Below, piece by piece: positions 26,495 to 34,608 of a stretch of DNA of 64,000 nucleotides (the first letter of the stretch is position 1; each line of letters starts with the position of its first letter). Source of the stretch: Kutzneria viridogrisea (lineage in GTDB: Bacteria; Actinomycetota; Actinomycetes; Mycobacteriales; Pseudonocardiaceae); NCBI GenBank assembly GCA_014138725.1, contig JACJID010000003.1:806001-870000 (forward strand), read 5' to 3'. Under the pieces are notes generated by a model. The model saw only the letters and a list, made by a program, of their open reading frames with translations, was not told the origin of the DNA and did no database searches. Both the position numbers and the translations under genes were made by a program.

Positions 26495-27249
26495 CAGAGC
26501 GAGGAGGCGCCGTCGAGCACCACGTCCTGGCCGGTGACGTAGCTGGCCTGGTCGGAGGCCAGCCAGAGCACGGCCTCGGCGATCTCCTCGGCGGAACCGA
26601 TCCGCCCGACCGGCACGGTCTCGGCCACCCGCTGGTCCCGCTGCTGCGCGGTCTCGCCCGGCTGCTGCGACATCGGGCCGCCCACCGCACCGGGCGACAC
26701 GGCGTTGATCCGCACCTTGTCGGCGGCGTGCTCCAGGGCGGCCCCCTTGGTCAGCGCCAGCACGGCGGCCTTCGCGGCCCCGTACACGGTGGTGCCCGGC
26801 ACGGACTTGTACGCGCCCAGCACCGAGGACATGTTCACGATCGCGCCGCCGCCCTGCCGCACCATCTGCGGGATCTGGTGCTTGAGCGCCAGCCAGGTGC
26901 CCTTGACGTTGGTGGCCAGCACCTCGTCCACCGTGGCGGAGTCCAGCTCGACCAGCGGGCCGGCGCCCAGCACGCCCGCGTTGTTGAACGCCACGTCCAG
27001 CCGCCCGTGGTGGGCCAGCACGGTGTCGATCACGCGGCGCACGTCCTCCTCAACGGCCACGTCTGCCGTGACGACCAGCGCCTTGCCGCCCGCGGCCTCG
27101 ATGGCCGAGGCCGTCTCGGCGAGCGTGTCGGCGGAACGGCCGGTCAGCACGACCGAGGCCCCCTCGGCGGCGAAGGCCAGGGCGGCGGCCCGGCCCAGCC
27201 CGCTGCCCGCACCGCTGACCAGCACGACCTTGTCGGTGAAGCGAGACAT
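26494..27249 (-). CDS. Short-chain dehydrogenase/reductase
   Basis: A 251-residue NAD(P)-dependent SDR with cofactor motif 'VSGAGSGLGRAAALAFAAEG', NNAG in 'VAFNNAGVLG', and catalytic Ser/Tyr/Lys in 'VNMSSVLGAYKSVPGTTVYGAAKAA' (first part VNMSSVLGAYKS; then YGAAK). The C-terminal 'VLDGASSL' replaces the common VDGG ending. ATG at 27249 follows GGGAG by six bases. A palindrome GAACGATCATTC just upstream matches a second site near the adjacent tetR gene, so that regulator (27307-27885) probably controls it. Confidence 0.92.
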   Translation of the reverse strand: MSRFTDKVVLVSGAGSGLGRAAALAFAAEGASVVLTGRSADTLAETASAIEAAGGKALVVTADVAVEEDVRRVIDTVLAHHGRLDVAFNNAGVLGAGPLVELDSATVDEVLATNVKGTWLALKHQIPQMVRQGGGAIVNMSSVLGAYKSVPGTTVYGAAKAAVLALTKGAALEHAADKVRINAVSPGAVGGPMSQQPGETAQQRDQRVAETVPVGRIGSAEEIAEAVLWLASDQASYVTGQDVVLDGASSL

Positions 27250-27267
27250 CAAGCACTCCCCATAATC

Positions 27268-27279
27268 GAACGATCATTC
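27268..27279. promoter_or_regulatory. TetR operator candidate upstream of SDR
   Basis: GAACGATCATTC, near-palindromic around GATC, 19 bp upstream of the SDR start. It shares GAACGATC with the site at 27908-27919. Confidence 0.55.
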
Positions 27280-27306
27280 CAGTATTACGGCAGAACTCAG
27301 GAGCCC

Positions 27307-27885
27307 TCAGCCCAGCACGGACAGGGCCTGGTCGACGGCATCGGTCAGGCGTTGCCGGTCCGGGGTCTTGGCGATCACCCGGATGCCCTGCAACAGCGTG
27401 AGCAGGAACCGGGCCAGCGCCCGCGGATCGGCACCCTCCGCCAGCTCACCCTGGGCCCGCGCCCTGGTCAGCGCCATCGCGAGCGCGGTCTCCAGCTGGT
27501 CGAGGCTCGCCTCCACCAGTCTCGCCAGCTCGCGGTCCCCCGGCAGGCACTCCACCGCGGTGTTGGTCACCAGGCAACCCTTGCGGTCCGGGTCGGCCAG
27601 CGACTGCTCGGCGAAGGTCCGCACCAGTCGGCGCACCGCGGGCAGCGCGGGCCCCGGCTGTCCGAGCAGATCGAGCACCTGCCCGCCAGTGTCCTCGCCG
27701 TAACGGGCCAGCGCCGCGGTGTAGAGCTCGTGCTTGCTGCCGAAGGTGGCGTAGATGCTGGCCCGGCCGATGCCCAGGTGGTCGACGAGGTCCTGCATGG
27801 ACGTGGCCTCGTAGCCCTTGCGCCAGAACAGGTCCACCGCGGCACGCAGTGCGGCGTCGGGGTCGAACTCCTTGGTCCTGGCCAT
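27307..27885 (-). CDS. TetR-family regulator
   Basis: A 192-residue repressor. The helix-turn-helix is 'GYEATSMQDLVDHLGIGRAS' followed by IYATFGSKHELYTAALARYG. The C-terminal domain with the conserved 'KGCLVTNTAVE' segment is the AcrR/YcdC-like ligand domain common beside redox enzymes and often responsive to electrophiles. It lies upstream of the SDR gene on the same strand, and matching GAACGATC palindromes stand before both genes. Confidence 0.92.
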   Translation of the reverse strand: MARTKEFDPDAALRAAVDLFWRKGYEATSMQDLVDHLGIGRASIYATFGSKHELYTAALARYGEDTGGQVLDLLGQPGPALPAVRRLVRTFAEQSLADPDRKGCLVTNTAVECLPGDRELARLVEASLDQLETALAMALTRARAQGELAEGADPRALARFLLTLLQGIRVIAKTPDRQRLTDAVDQALSVLG

Positions 27886-27907
27886 AGGTACGACGGTAGT
27901 CGAACTA

Positions 27908-27919
27908 GAACGATCGGTC
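27908..27919. promoter_or_regulatory. TetR operator candidate upstream of its own gene
   Basis: GAACGATCGGTC, 22 bp before the tetR start and overlapping the stop codon of the upstream PLP deaminase gene. It is the twin of the site at 27268-27279. Confidence 0.55.
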
Positions 27920-28913
27920 AAGATTGCAGGGCGGTCAGCGCTTCCGGGGCGTAGCCGAACAGCCCGGGCAGGCCCCCGGTGTGCAGGAACAGCACGGTCT
28001 GCCCCGCGTCGATCGAGCCCTCGGCCACGGCCATCAGCAGCTCGGCGGCGGCCTTGCCGGTGTAGACGGGGTCCAGGGTGATGCCCTCGGTGCGGCCGAA
28101 CGCGGCCAGCGCCTGCCAGACCTGATCGGTCGGCACGCCGTAGCCGGGACCGACCGCGCGGTCGAGGACCCGCACCCGGTCCAGCGGCGGCACGGGCACG
28201 CCGAGCACCTCGCAGGTCTGGTCCACCAGCAGCCGCAGCTGGGTCCACGCCTGCGCACTGGCCCGCGACACGCTGACCAGGTCGATCTCGACCTCCCAGC
28301 CCAGCATGGCGATGCCCACGACCAGCCCGGCAGCGGTGCCCGCACTGCCCAGCGGCACGACCAGCCGGGTCGGCCAGCCGCCGCGCTCCGCGCACTGCTC
28401 CACGAGTTCCGCGGCGGCGGCCACGTAACCCAGTGCACCGACCCCGTCGGACCCACCGACGGGGATCAGCCTCGTGCGCCCGGAGTCGGCGAGCAGTTCG
28501 GCTCGACGCTGCTCGGCCTGTTCGGCGGTGTCCAGCACGTGCACCCGCGCCCCGTAGAGCCGGTCCAGCAGCAGGTTGCCCGAGCCCTCGTAGTGCTCCC
28601 CGGACCTGGGCACCTCCCTGACCAGCACCAGCTCACAGCGCAGGCCCAGCGCAGCGCAGGCAGCGGCGGTCTGCCTGCCGTGATTGGTCTGCAGCGCACC
28701 CGAGGTGATCACCGTGTCGACGCCGTCGGCCAGCGCACGCCCGAGCAGGAACTCCAGCTTGCGCAGCTTGTTGCCGCCGACGCCAAGACCGTTCACGTCG
28801 TCCCGCTTGACCAGCACCGTCGGCCCACCGAGCCGGGCCGACAGGCGCGGACAGTCCTGGAGCGGCGTAGGCCACTGTCCTAATCGGACACGAGGGAACC
28901 TCGACAGGTCCAC
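27918..28913 (-). CDS. PLP-dependent ACC deaminase / D-cysteine desulfhydrase family enzyme
   Basis: A 331-residue fold-type II PLP enzyme. It opens RLGQWPTPLQDCPRLSARLG, has the Schiff-base lysine in 'GVGGNKLRKLEFLLG', 'SGALQTNHGRQTAAACA' (substrate carboxylate loop) and a phosphate loop 'VPLGSAGTAAGLVVGIA'. The C-terminal 'LDPVYTGKAAAELL' is typical. D-cysteine desulfhydrase releases H2S from D-cysteine and ACC deaminase splits aminocyclopropane-carboxylate; the sequence does not separate the two here. GTG 28913 follows CGGAG by six bases. Confidence 0.9.
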   Translation of the reverse strand: MDLSRFPRVRLGQWPTPLQDCPRLSARLGGPTVLVKRDDVNGLGVGGNKLRKLEFLLGRALADGVDTVITSGALQTNHGRQTAAACAALGLRCELVLVREVPRSGEHYEGSGNLLLDRLYGARVHVLDTAEQAEQRRAELLADSGRTRLIPVGGSDGVGALGYVAAAAELVEQCAERGGWPTRLVVPLGSAGTAAGLVVGIAMLGWEVEIDLVSVSRASAQAWTQLRLLVDQTCEVLGVPVPPLDRVRVLDRAVGPGYGVPTDQVWQALAAFGRTEGITLDPVYTGKAAAELLMAVAEGSIDAGQTVLFLHTGGLPGLFGYAPEALTALQS

Positions 28914-28932
28914 GCCACACTCCGCCTTCCGA

Positions 28933-29583
28933 CTACTCCTGGTCGAGCACCTTGGCCAACACAGTAACCACGACCTCCTGCGCGCCCGCGATCAGCTGCT
29001 TGCGCTGGCGTGCCGGACCGCGCTCGGCCAGGCGCAACAGCGCCCCGCCGGACTCCACGGCCATCTGGAAGGCCAGCTTGTAGGCCGCGCTGCGCCGGAT
29101 CCGGTACCTGGTGGCGAACAACGCGCCCAGTTGGTCGGCGAGCACCCGGTGGTGGTCCTCCTCCGGGTCGACCAGGTGGTTGTCCAGCATGTCCACGAAG
29201 CCCACCCGGCCCAGCGAGGGGTCGCGGCGCCGGATGCGGTCGTACACCGCCAGAACACCGACAACGGTCTCCCGCCAGTCCTCCGGGGTGCCGTTGTCGA
29301 AGTACTGTTCCACTTCGGCGAGCAAGCGCTCGGTCCCGCGCAGGGCGAGCGCGCGCACGACGGAGCGCTTGTCCGGGAAGTACTGGTAGAACGAGCCGAT
29401 CGGGATCCCGGCGGACTCCGCGATGCGCGCGGTGGTCACCGAGTCGTAGTCCCGGTCGGTCAGCAGCGCCTCGCACGCGTCGAGGATCGCTGTGACGGTG
29501 GCGGCGCCACGGGCCTGCACCGGCTGGCGGCGCATGAGCAGGCCCAGCCGACTTGAGTTCTGTTCATCCTGCACGGTTGGCAT
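28933..29583 (-). CDS. TetR-family regulator
   Basis: A 216-residue repressor. The DNA-binding helices read 'RDYDSVTTARIAESAGIPIG' and SFYQYFPDKRSVVRALALRG, the classic pattern. The ligand domain is about 130 residues and not assignable. The ATG at 29583 lies shortly after GGAAGGG. It is 19 bases upstream of the PLP deaminase gene on the same strand and may regulate it. Confidence 0.9.
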   Translation of the reverse strand: MPTVQDEQNSSRLGLLMRRQPVQARGAATVTAILDACEALLTDRDYDSVTTARIAESAGIPIGSFYQYFPDKRSVVRALALRGTERLLAEVEQYFDNGTPEDWRETVVGVLAVYDRIRRRDPSLGRVGFVDMLDNHLVDPEEDHHRVLADQLGALFATRYRIRRSAAYKLAFQMAVESGGALLRLAERGPARQRKQLIAGAQEVVVTVLAKVLDQE

Positions 29584-29846
29584 GTCCCTTCCGAGGGTCG
29601 CTCAGTAGGCAAAGATGCCTCAAGAACTGCCTGACGGAGCCATATTCACAGCGGACTGCCAGGTTCGAACGTTACTGGGAACACGCACCGCAAACCTTTG
29701 ATCACCCCGCGCGAAACGCGCGGTCCGGTATTGGTCCACACGGGCGAACCCTGATCGCCGGTTCACCCCGGTGTCGCAGGACACGGGCACGCCCCGGTTC
29801 CGGTCCCCGTTGCCCGCGCGCACGGCCCGCCTGATTGACTTACCCC
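29584..29846. other. trpS leader / divergent intergenic region
   Basis: About 260 bp between the divergent tetR and trpS genes without a gene. It holds a 7-bp hairpin CCGCGCG-AAA-CGCGCGG (29707-29723). I see no T-box signature and no tryptophan-rich leader peptide. Confidence 0.4.
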
Positions 29847-30905
29847 ATGACCGAACGCCGCAGGATGCTCACCGGTGACCGACCGACCGGGAAGCTCCAC
29901 CTGGGCCACTACGTCGGCAGCATCAGCAACCGGATCCGGCTGCAACGCGAGTACGACAGCTTCTTCATCATCGCCGACCTGCACATGCTCACGACCAAGA
30001 ACACGGTCGAGGACATCGGCAAGGTCGCCGAGAACGCCAGGCACCTGGTGCTGGACTCGCTGTCGGCGGGCATCGACCCGGAGCACGCCACGTACTACCT
30101 GCAGTCCGCCGTGCCCGAGGTGTGCGAGCTGAACACGCTGTTCCAGAACCTGGTGACGGTGCCGAGGCTGGAGCGGATCCCGAGCCTGAAGGACATGGCC
30201 CGCGACGCGCACAAGGAGGAGATGCCCTACGGCCTGCTGGGATACCCCATCCTGCAGGCCGCGGACATCATGTGCGTGCGCTCCCACGTGTGCCCGGTGG
30301 GCAAGGACAACGCCCCGCACGTGGAGATCACCCGCGAGATCGCGCGCCGGTTCAACCACCTGTACGGCGAGGTCTTCCCGGTGGTGGAGCTGATCAACGC
30401 CGAGGTGCCGACCCTGGTGGGCACCGACGGGCAGGCGAAGATGAGCAAGAGCATCGGCAACGTGATCTACCTGTCCGACACCCCGGCCGAGGTGCGCAAG
30501 CGCGTGATGGGCATGTACACCGACCCCAACCGCGTGCGCGCCGACGTGCCGGGCACCGTGGAGGGCAACCCCGTGTTCGCCTACCACGACGCCTTCAACG
30601 ACAACAAGGCGCAGGTCGAGGACCTCAAGACCCGCTACCGCGAGGGCAAGGTCGGCGACGTGGAGGTCAAGGAGAAGCTGGCCGAGGCGATCAACCGGTT
30701 CCTGGACCCGATGCGCGAGCGGCGGGCCAAGTACGAGGAGCAGAGCGGGCTGGTCGACCAGTTGATCGTGGAGGGCACCGAGCGGACCCGCCGCGAGGTG
30801 CAGGCCACGGTGTTCGCCGCGCGCAAGGCCATGGGCCTGACCGGGGCGTTCAACTCGATCCGCCGCAAGGCCGAGCGCGCGGCGAAGAAGGCCGCCACGC
30901 AGTGA
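29847..30905 (+). CDS. trpS: Tryptophanyl-tRNA synthetase, TrpRS II-like type
   Basis: A 352-residue class I synthetase charging tRNA-Trp. The ATP motifs are 'TGDRPTGKLHLGHYVGS' (HIGH variant) and 'QAKMSKSIGN' (KMSKS). The opening TGDRPTG...LHLGHY and 'IADLHMLTTK' differ from the usual bacterial form (GxQPSG..LHLGNY) and match the auxiliary TrpRS II group known from Deinococcus. In Streptomyces a second TrpRS can give resistance to tryptophan analogues. Whether this one is the only copy cannot be seen here. No clear ribosome site precedes the ATG. Confidence 0.92.
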   Translation: MTERRRMLTGDRPTGKLHLGHYVGSISNRIRLQREYDSFFIIADLHMLTTKNTVEDIGKVAENARHLVLDSLSAGIDPEHATYYLQSAVPEVCELNTLFQNLVTVPRLERIPSLKDMARDAHKEEMPYGLLGYPILQAADIMCVRSHVCPVGKDNAPHVEITREIARRFNHLYGEVFPVVELINAEVPTLVGTDGQAKMSKSIGNVIYLSDTPAEVRKRVMGMYTDPNRVRADVPGTVEGNPVFAYHDAFNDNKAQVEDLKTRYREGKVGDVEVKEKLAEAINRFLDPMRERRAKYEEQSGLVDQLIVEGTERTRREVQATVFAARKAMGLTGAFNSIRRKAERAAKKAATQ

Positions 30906-30906
30906 G

Positions 30907-30961
30907 TGCCAGGAAAGTGCCGTTCGCGCCACCAGATGTCGCGAACGGCACTTTCATGACA
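30907..30961. repeat. Palindromic GTGCCGTTC element, copy C
   Basis: Arms of 22 bp with two mismatches, core AAAGTGCCGTTCGCG / CGCGAACGGCACTTT, loop of 11 nt. It starts two bases after the trpS stop and contains the stop codon of the convergent sigma-factor gene, so it can terminate both. Confidence 0.8.
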
Positions 30962-31943
30962 TCGGCAGTTCCAGGGGCAGGCCAAAGGTCTCGAACAGGC
31001 TCAGGTCGAAGAAGCTGGCCACGTGGCTCACGCCCTCGGCGGTCACGGTCAGCACCGGCAGGTTGAACGCGCGGTGCACGCCGTCCTCCCCGCGCATGTA
31101 GAGCCCGAACGCGGGCTGGCCGTTGGCGCTGGTGGGGATCAGCCGCATGTCCCCGGGCCCCTTGGCCGGGCACTGGGTGTCCACCAGCCGCGCGATGTTC
31201 TCCGGCCCCTGGTACCAGGACAGGAACGGCGGCATCTCCCAGACCGCGTCCTTGGTGAACAGGTCGATCATCGCCGCGATGTCCTTGCGCTCGAACGCGG
31301 CCACGTAGCGCTCCAGCAGTGCGGTGGTCTCCGCGGAGGTCGGCTCGGTGACCTCGTCCTGGCTGGGTGAGACCTGCTCCAACTGGGCGCGGGCACGCTG
31401 CAGGCTGCTGTTGACCGCCGCCGTGCTGGTGTCGAGCAGTTCGGCGACCTCGGCCGCCTTCCAGGCGAGCACGTCGCGCAGGATCAGCACCGCGCGCTGG
31501 CGGGGCGGCAGGTGCTGCAACGCCGCGATCAGCGCCAGCCGCACGCTCTCCCGCGAGGTGACGATCGAGGCCGGGTCGGTGGCGTCCAGCCCCACCGCGC
31601 TGTCGGGCACCGGCTCCAGCCACGGCACCTCGTTGCTCTCCACCAGCGGCTCGCCCGCCTGCGAACCGGGGTTGCCCAGCCCGGTGGGCATCGGCCGGCG
31701 GTTGCGGGTGTCCAGCGCGGTCAGGCAGACGTTGGTGGCGATCCGGTACAGCCAGGTGCGCATCGAGGAACGGCCCTCGAACTGGTGGTAGGAGCGCCAG
31801 GCCCGCAGGAAGGTCTCCTGCACCAGGTCCTCGGCGTCGTGCACCGAGCCGAGCATGCGGTAGCAGTGCGCGAGCAGCTCGCGGCGGTACGGGGCGATGA
31901 CGCCCTCGAAGTCCTGGTCGGTGGGTGTGTCAGTGACGGTCAC
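30954..31943 (-). CDS. ECF sigma factor with C-terminal SnoaL-like domain (SigG/SigJ type)
   Basis: A 329-residue extracytoplasmic-function sigma factor. Region 2 is 'LLAHCYRMLGSVHDAEDLVQ' to 'TFLRAWRSYHQFEGRSS', and region 4 is 'LQHLPPRQRAVLILRDVLAW' with 'LLDTSTAAVNSSLQRARAQL'. A fused C-terminal domain of about 120 residues (LLERYVAAFERKDIAAMIDL...) is a SnoaL/NTF2-like fold that replaces an anti-sigma factor in these subfamilies. GTG 31943 has GGAGGAG ten bases upstream. It is divergent from doxX-VOC, which may be its targets. Confidence 0.93.
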   Translation of the reverse strand: MTVTDTPTDQDFEGVIAPYRRELLAHCYRMLGSVHDAEDLVQETFLRAWRSYHQFEGRSSMRTWLYRIATNVCLTALDTRNRRPMPTGLGNPGSQAGEPLVESNEVPWLEPVPDSAVGLDATDPASIVTSRESVRLALIAALQHLPPRQRAVLILRDVLAWKAAEVAELLDTSTAAVNSSLQRARAQLEQVSPSQDEVTEPTSAETTALLERYVAAFERKDIAAMIDLFTKDAVWEMPPFLSWYQGPENIARLVDTQCPAKGPGDMRLIPTSANGQPAFGLYMRGEDGVHRAFNLPVLTVTAEGVSHVASFFDLSLFETFGLPLELPMS

Positions 31944-32080
31944 GACTGCCGGTCTCCTCCCCTTGACCCCAGTCCGCGCACAGTCTCCCCCACGAGGTGC
32001 CGCGGGACAACCGATGAGTTCCGGCGAGTCGGCGGGTCAGTACCGGTGACACCACGAGACCGCACGACAGGAGATCCACA

Positions 32081-32482
32081 ATGGCCAGCACCGCGCTCCC
32101 CGCCACCACCGGCCGCACCTGGCACCGCACCCTGCTGGTGCTACAGGTGGTCATGGCCCTGTTCTTCCTCGTCGCCGCCGCGGGGCCCAAGCTGCTCGGC
32201 CAGGAGTACGCCGTGCAGATGTTCGACCAGATGGGCTTCGGCCAGTGGCTGCGCTACCTGACCGGCGCGCTGGAGCTGGCCGGGGCGATCGGCCTGCTCA
32301 TCCCCCGGCTGGCCGGGCTGGCCGCGCTCGGCCTGGTCGGCGTGATGGTCGGGGCCACGCTGACCCAGGTCCTCGTGCTGGGCGCACCGGCCATGGCGTT
32401 CACCCCGGTGCTGTTCGGGCTGCTGCTGGCCCTGGTCGCCTGGGGCCGCTGGTCGGGAGTGCGCGCCCTGTTCACCCGCTGA
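32081..32482 (+). CDS. DoxX-like membrane protein
   Basis: A 133-residue protein with four hydrophobic helices (LLVLQVVMALFFLVAAAGPK, LTGALELAGAIGLLIPRLAG, AALGLVGVMVGATLTQVLV, PVLFGLLLALVAWGRW). The pattern 'GPKLLG...LTGALELAGAIGLL' marks the DoxX family, found in oxidative-stress and thiosulfate-linked membrane complexes. The ATG follows GGAG by seven bases. It is divergent from the ECF sigma gene and precedes a VOC protein by 29 bases, so the pair is probably one operon under that sigma factor. Confidence 0.85.
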   Translation: MASTALPATTGRTWHRTLLVLQVVMALFFLVAAAGPKLLGQEYAVQMFDQMGFGQWLRYLTGALELAGAIGLLIPRLAGLAALGLVGVMVGATLTQVLVLGAPAMAFTPVLFGLLLALVAWGRWSGVRALFTR

Positions 32483-32511
32483 GTCCCTTCCACGACAGGA
32501 GAAGCCCCGTC

Positions 32512-32913
32512 ATGCGCATGATCTTCGTGAACCTGCCGGTGCGGGACCTCGCCGCGAGCAAGGAGTTCTTCACCGGGCTGGGGTTCGGCTTCAACGAGGA
32601 CTACTGCGACGACAGCGCGGCGTGCATGGTCGTCGAGGACAACGTGTTCGTCATGCTGCTGACCGAGCAGCGGTTCAGCGAGTTCGCCCCCGGGGAGATC
32701 GCCGACCCGGACAGCACCGAGGTGCTGCTCTGCCTGTCCTGCGCCAGCAGGCAGGAGGTCGACGACCTCGCCGAGCGGGCGGCCGCCTCCGGTGGGCGGG
32801 TCACCAGGACCCTGGAGCAGGGCCCGATGTACGGCCGCAGCTTCACCGACCTGGACGGGCACTGCTGGGAACTGATGTCCATGACGCCACCAGGGCCCCT
32901 TGACACGGTCTGA
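32512..32913 (+). CDS. VOC-family (glyoxalase/bleomycin-resistance-like) protein
   Basis: A 133-residue vicinal-oxygen-chelate protein. It opens MRMIFVNLPVRDLAASKEFF and ends 'GRSFTDLDGHCWELMSM', where the terminal GHxWE supplies the metal Glu. The middle resembles the PhnB/YaeR-like lactoylglutathione-lyase relatives. GGAGAAG seven bases upstream sets the start. Its last codons and stop fall inside the left end of the ~160-bp repeat (copy 2), which therefore supplies part of the coding sequence. Confidence 0.88.
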   Translation: MRMIFVNLPVRDLAASKEFFTGLGFGFNEDYCDDSAACMVVEDNVFVMLLTEQRFSEFAPGEIADPDSTEVLLCLSCASRQEVDDLAERAAASGGRVTRTLEQGPMYGRSFTDLDGHCWELMSMTPPGPLDTV

Positions 32914-33050
32914 CCTGGGCGGGAGCCGCTGGCGGCGCACGGTTGTCCACAGCCGCCGAGTTGTCCACACGTGGATCTCCAGCAAGATCAACTAGGGGGC
33001 GGGGCGGGTAGACTGGAGCTGGGGTCGCCCCCGAGGAGTGGTGGGGGGCG
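32894..33050 (-). repeat. ~160-bp intergenic repeat with two DnaA-box-like nonamers, copy 2
   Basis: Inverted relative to copy 1 at 18186-18349, with the same ordered blocks. It carries TTGTCCACA twice (32943-32951 and 32961-32969). It lies between the VOC gene and the convergent end of the biosynthetic operon. Confidence 0.7.
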
Positions 33051-33063
33051 TACGGAGTGGGTG

Positions 33064-34608
33064 TCAGCGTGGGACCAGTGTGGACTCCGTGGCGAGGCGG
33101 GTCAGGGTGCGGCGGCACACCTTGCTGGTCGGGGCGAGCGGGAACTCCGGCAGCACGAGCAGCAGTTCGGGCAGCTTGCGGGGTTCCAGGCCGCGGGCGC
33201 GCAGGAAGTCGGTGAGCTGACCGAGGTCGGGCGGCTGCTGCCCCGGCCTGATCGTCACGCAGGCGCACATGCGCTCACCGAGGTCCTCGTCGGGCACCGG
33301 CACGCAGACGACCTCGCCAATCATGGGATGGGCGGCGATCTCCCGCTCCACCTCGGCGGGGCTGATGCCGTAACCACCGCGCACCACCACGGTGCGCAGC
33401 CTGCCGAGCACGTGCAGCCTGCCCCCCGAGTCGAAGCGGCCGCGGTCCCCGGTGCGCACCCAACCGCCGGGCAGCCGGTACGCGGAGTCCAGTTCGGGCG
33501 CGCCGAGGTAGCACAGCGGGGTCATCGGGCCGCGCGCGCAGATCTCCCCGTCGATGATCCGGATCTCGGTGACGGTGTGGTCCGGCACGCCGACCCCCTG
33601 CTCCGGGTGGGCGGTGTGGCAGTTGACCCCGTCGGAGGACCCGTAGATGTTGATCAGGTCCACGCCGAACCCGCGGCGCACGCGGTGCACGGTGTCGGCC
33701 AGCAGCATGTCGGAGCTGGAGACGACGGCGCGCAGCGAGGCCAGGTTCGCGTGCACGGGCTGGTCCACCATGCGCCGGAGCATGGTCGGCACGGCGAACA
33801 CGTGGGTCGGGCGGTGCGCGGAGATCAGGCCCAGCGCGTGCTCTGGGTGGAACCGGCGGGTCAGGACCAGCGTTCCGCCGAGGCAGCACAGGGTGATCGC
33901 GACGCCGAAGGAGCCGTAGGAGGAGGCCAGCGACACGAGCAGCAGGTCGCGGACGACCGGCTCCCCCCGGTGCACGGCGCGGATGTAGTTGGCGCGGCCA
34001 CCGGCGAAGGCGTTGTGCGAGTAGGCGACGATCTTCGGCGCGGTCTCGGAGCCGGAGGACACCAGGAACCGGGCCGGGGCCTCCGGATCGACCTGCGGTG
34101 CCCGCCAGCCGGGATCCGGTTCGGGCAGCACCGCGGGCAGCACGAACACGGCGCGCAGGTGCGGCAGCCGCCCGCTGATCATCGGGACCTCGGACTCGGC
34201 GTCGACCAGCGCGACACTGGCCCTGGACCGGCCGAGCAGGCTCAGGGCGTCGGCGGTGCCCCGGCCGGGCGGCACCGGCAGCGCGGCGGCGCCGATCGCG
34301 GCGACGGCCAGTTCGGCGACCACAGCGTGCCGGCTGTTGTGCATGTGGGTGGCGATGATGTCGTGCGGGCCGAAGCCGTTGCGGGTCAACAGGGTTGCCA
34401 GCCTGAGCACCTCGTGGTGCAGCTCGGCGTACCCGAGGTCGCCCTGGTCGTCGATCACGGCGACTCGGCTGGGCCAGCGGGTGGCCTGTTCTCGGAACAG
34501 CGAGTACAGGTCGTGGTCCGGGCAGTGGCCCTGCTCCACCCACTGCCGCCGCAGGGCGACGGGCACGAGGTCGCGGAGGGTCACACCGTTGGTGGAGGTC
34601 CAGGTCAT
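33064..34608 (-). CDS. AMP-forming acyl/aryl-acid ligase 1
   Basis: A 514-residue adenylate-forming enzyme that activates a carboxylic acid with ATP, possibly passing it to CoA or another acceptor. The phosphate-binding loop is unusual, 'FLVSSGSETAPKIVAYSHN' instead of SGTTGxPKG. 'NIYGSSDGVNCHTAHP' takes the place of the A5 motif, and 'GWVRTGDRGRFDSGG' and the catalytic Lys region 'LAPTSKVCRRTLTRL' are present. It is most like the EntE/DhbE aryl-acid ligases. It is last in the eight-gene left operon, its start overlapping the CaiB stop (ATGA). The substrate is unknown. Confidence 0.88.
   Translation of the reverse strand: MTWTSTNGVTLRDLVPVALRRQWVEQGHCPDHDLYSLFREQATRWPSRVAVIDDQGDLGYAELHHEVLRLATLLTRNGFGPHDIIATHMHNSRHAVVAELAVAAIGAAALPVPPGRGTADALSLLGRSRASVALVDAESEVPMISGRLPHLRAVFVLPAVLPEPDPGWRAPQVDPEAPARFLVSSGSETAPKIVAYSHNAFAGGRANYIRAVHRGEPVVRDLLLVSLASSYGSFGVAITLCCLGGTLVLTRRFHPEHALGLISAHRPTHVFAVPTMLRRMVDQPVHANLASLRAVVSSSDMLLADTVHRVRRGFGVDLINIYGSSDGVNCHTAHPEQGVGVPDHTVTEIRIIDGEICARGPMTPLCYLGAPELDSAYRLPGGWVRTGDRGRFDSGGRLHVLGRLRTVVVRGGYGISPAEVEREIAAHPMIGEVVCVPVPDEDLGERMCACVTIRPGQQPPDLGQLTDFLRARGLEPRKLPELLLVLPEFPLAPTSKVCRRTLTRLATESTLVPR

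Noticed and set aside
29660-29690. TTCGAAC box resembling a tRNA T-loop or LexA site
   Set aside because: No flanking stem complementarity for a T-arm and no second half for a LexA palindrome.
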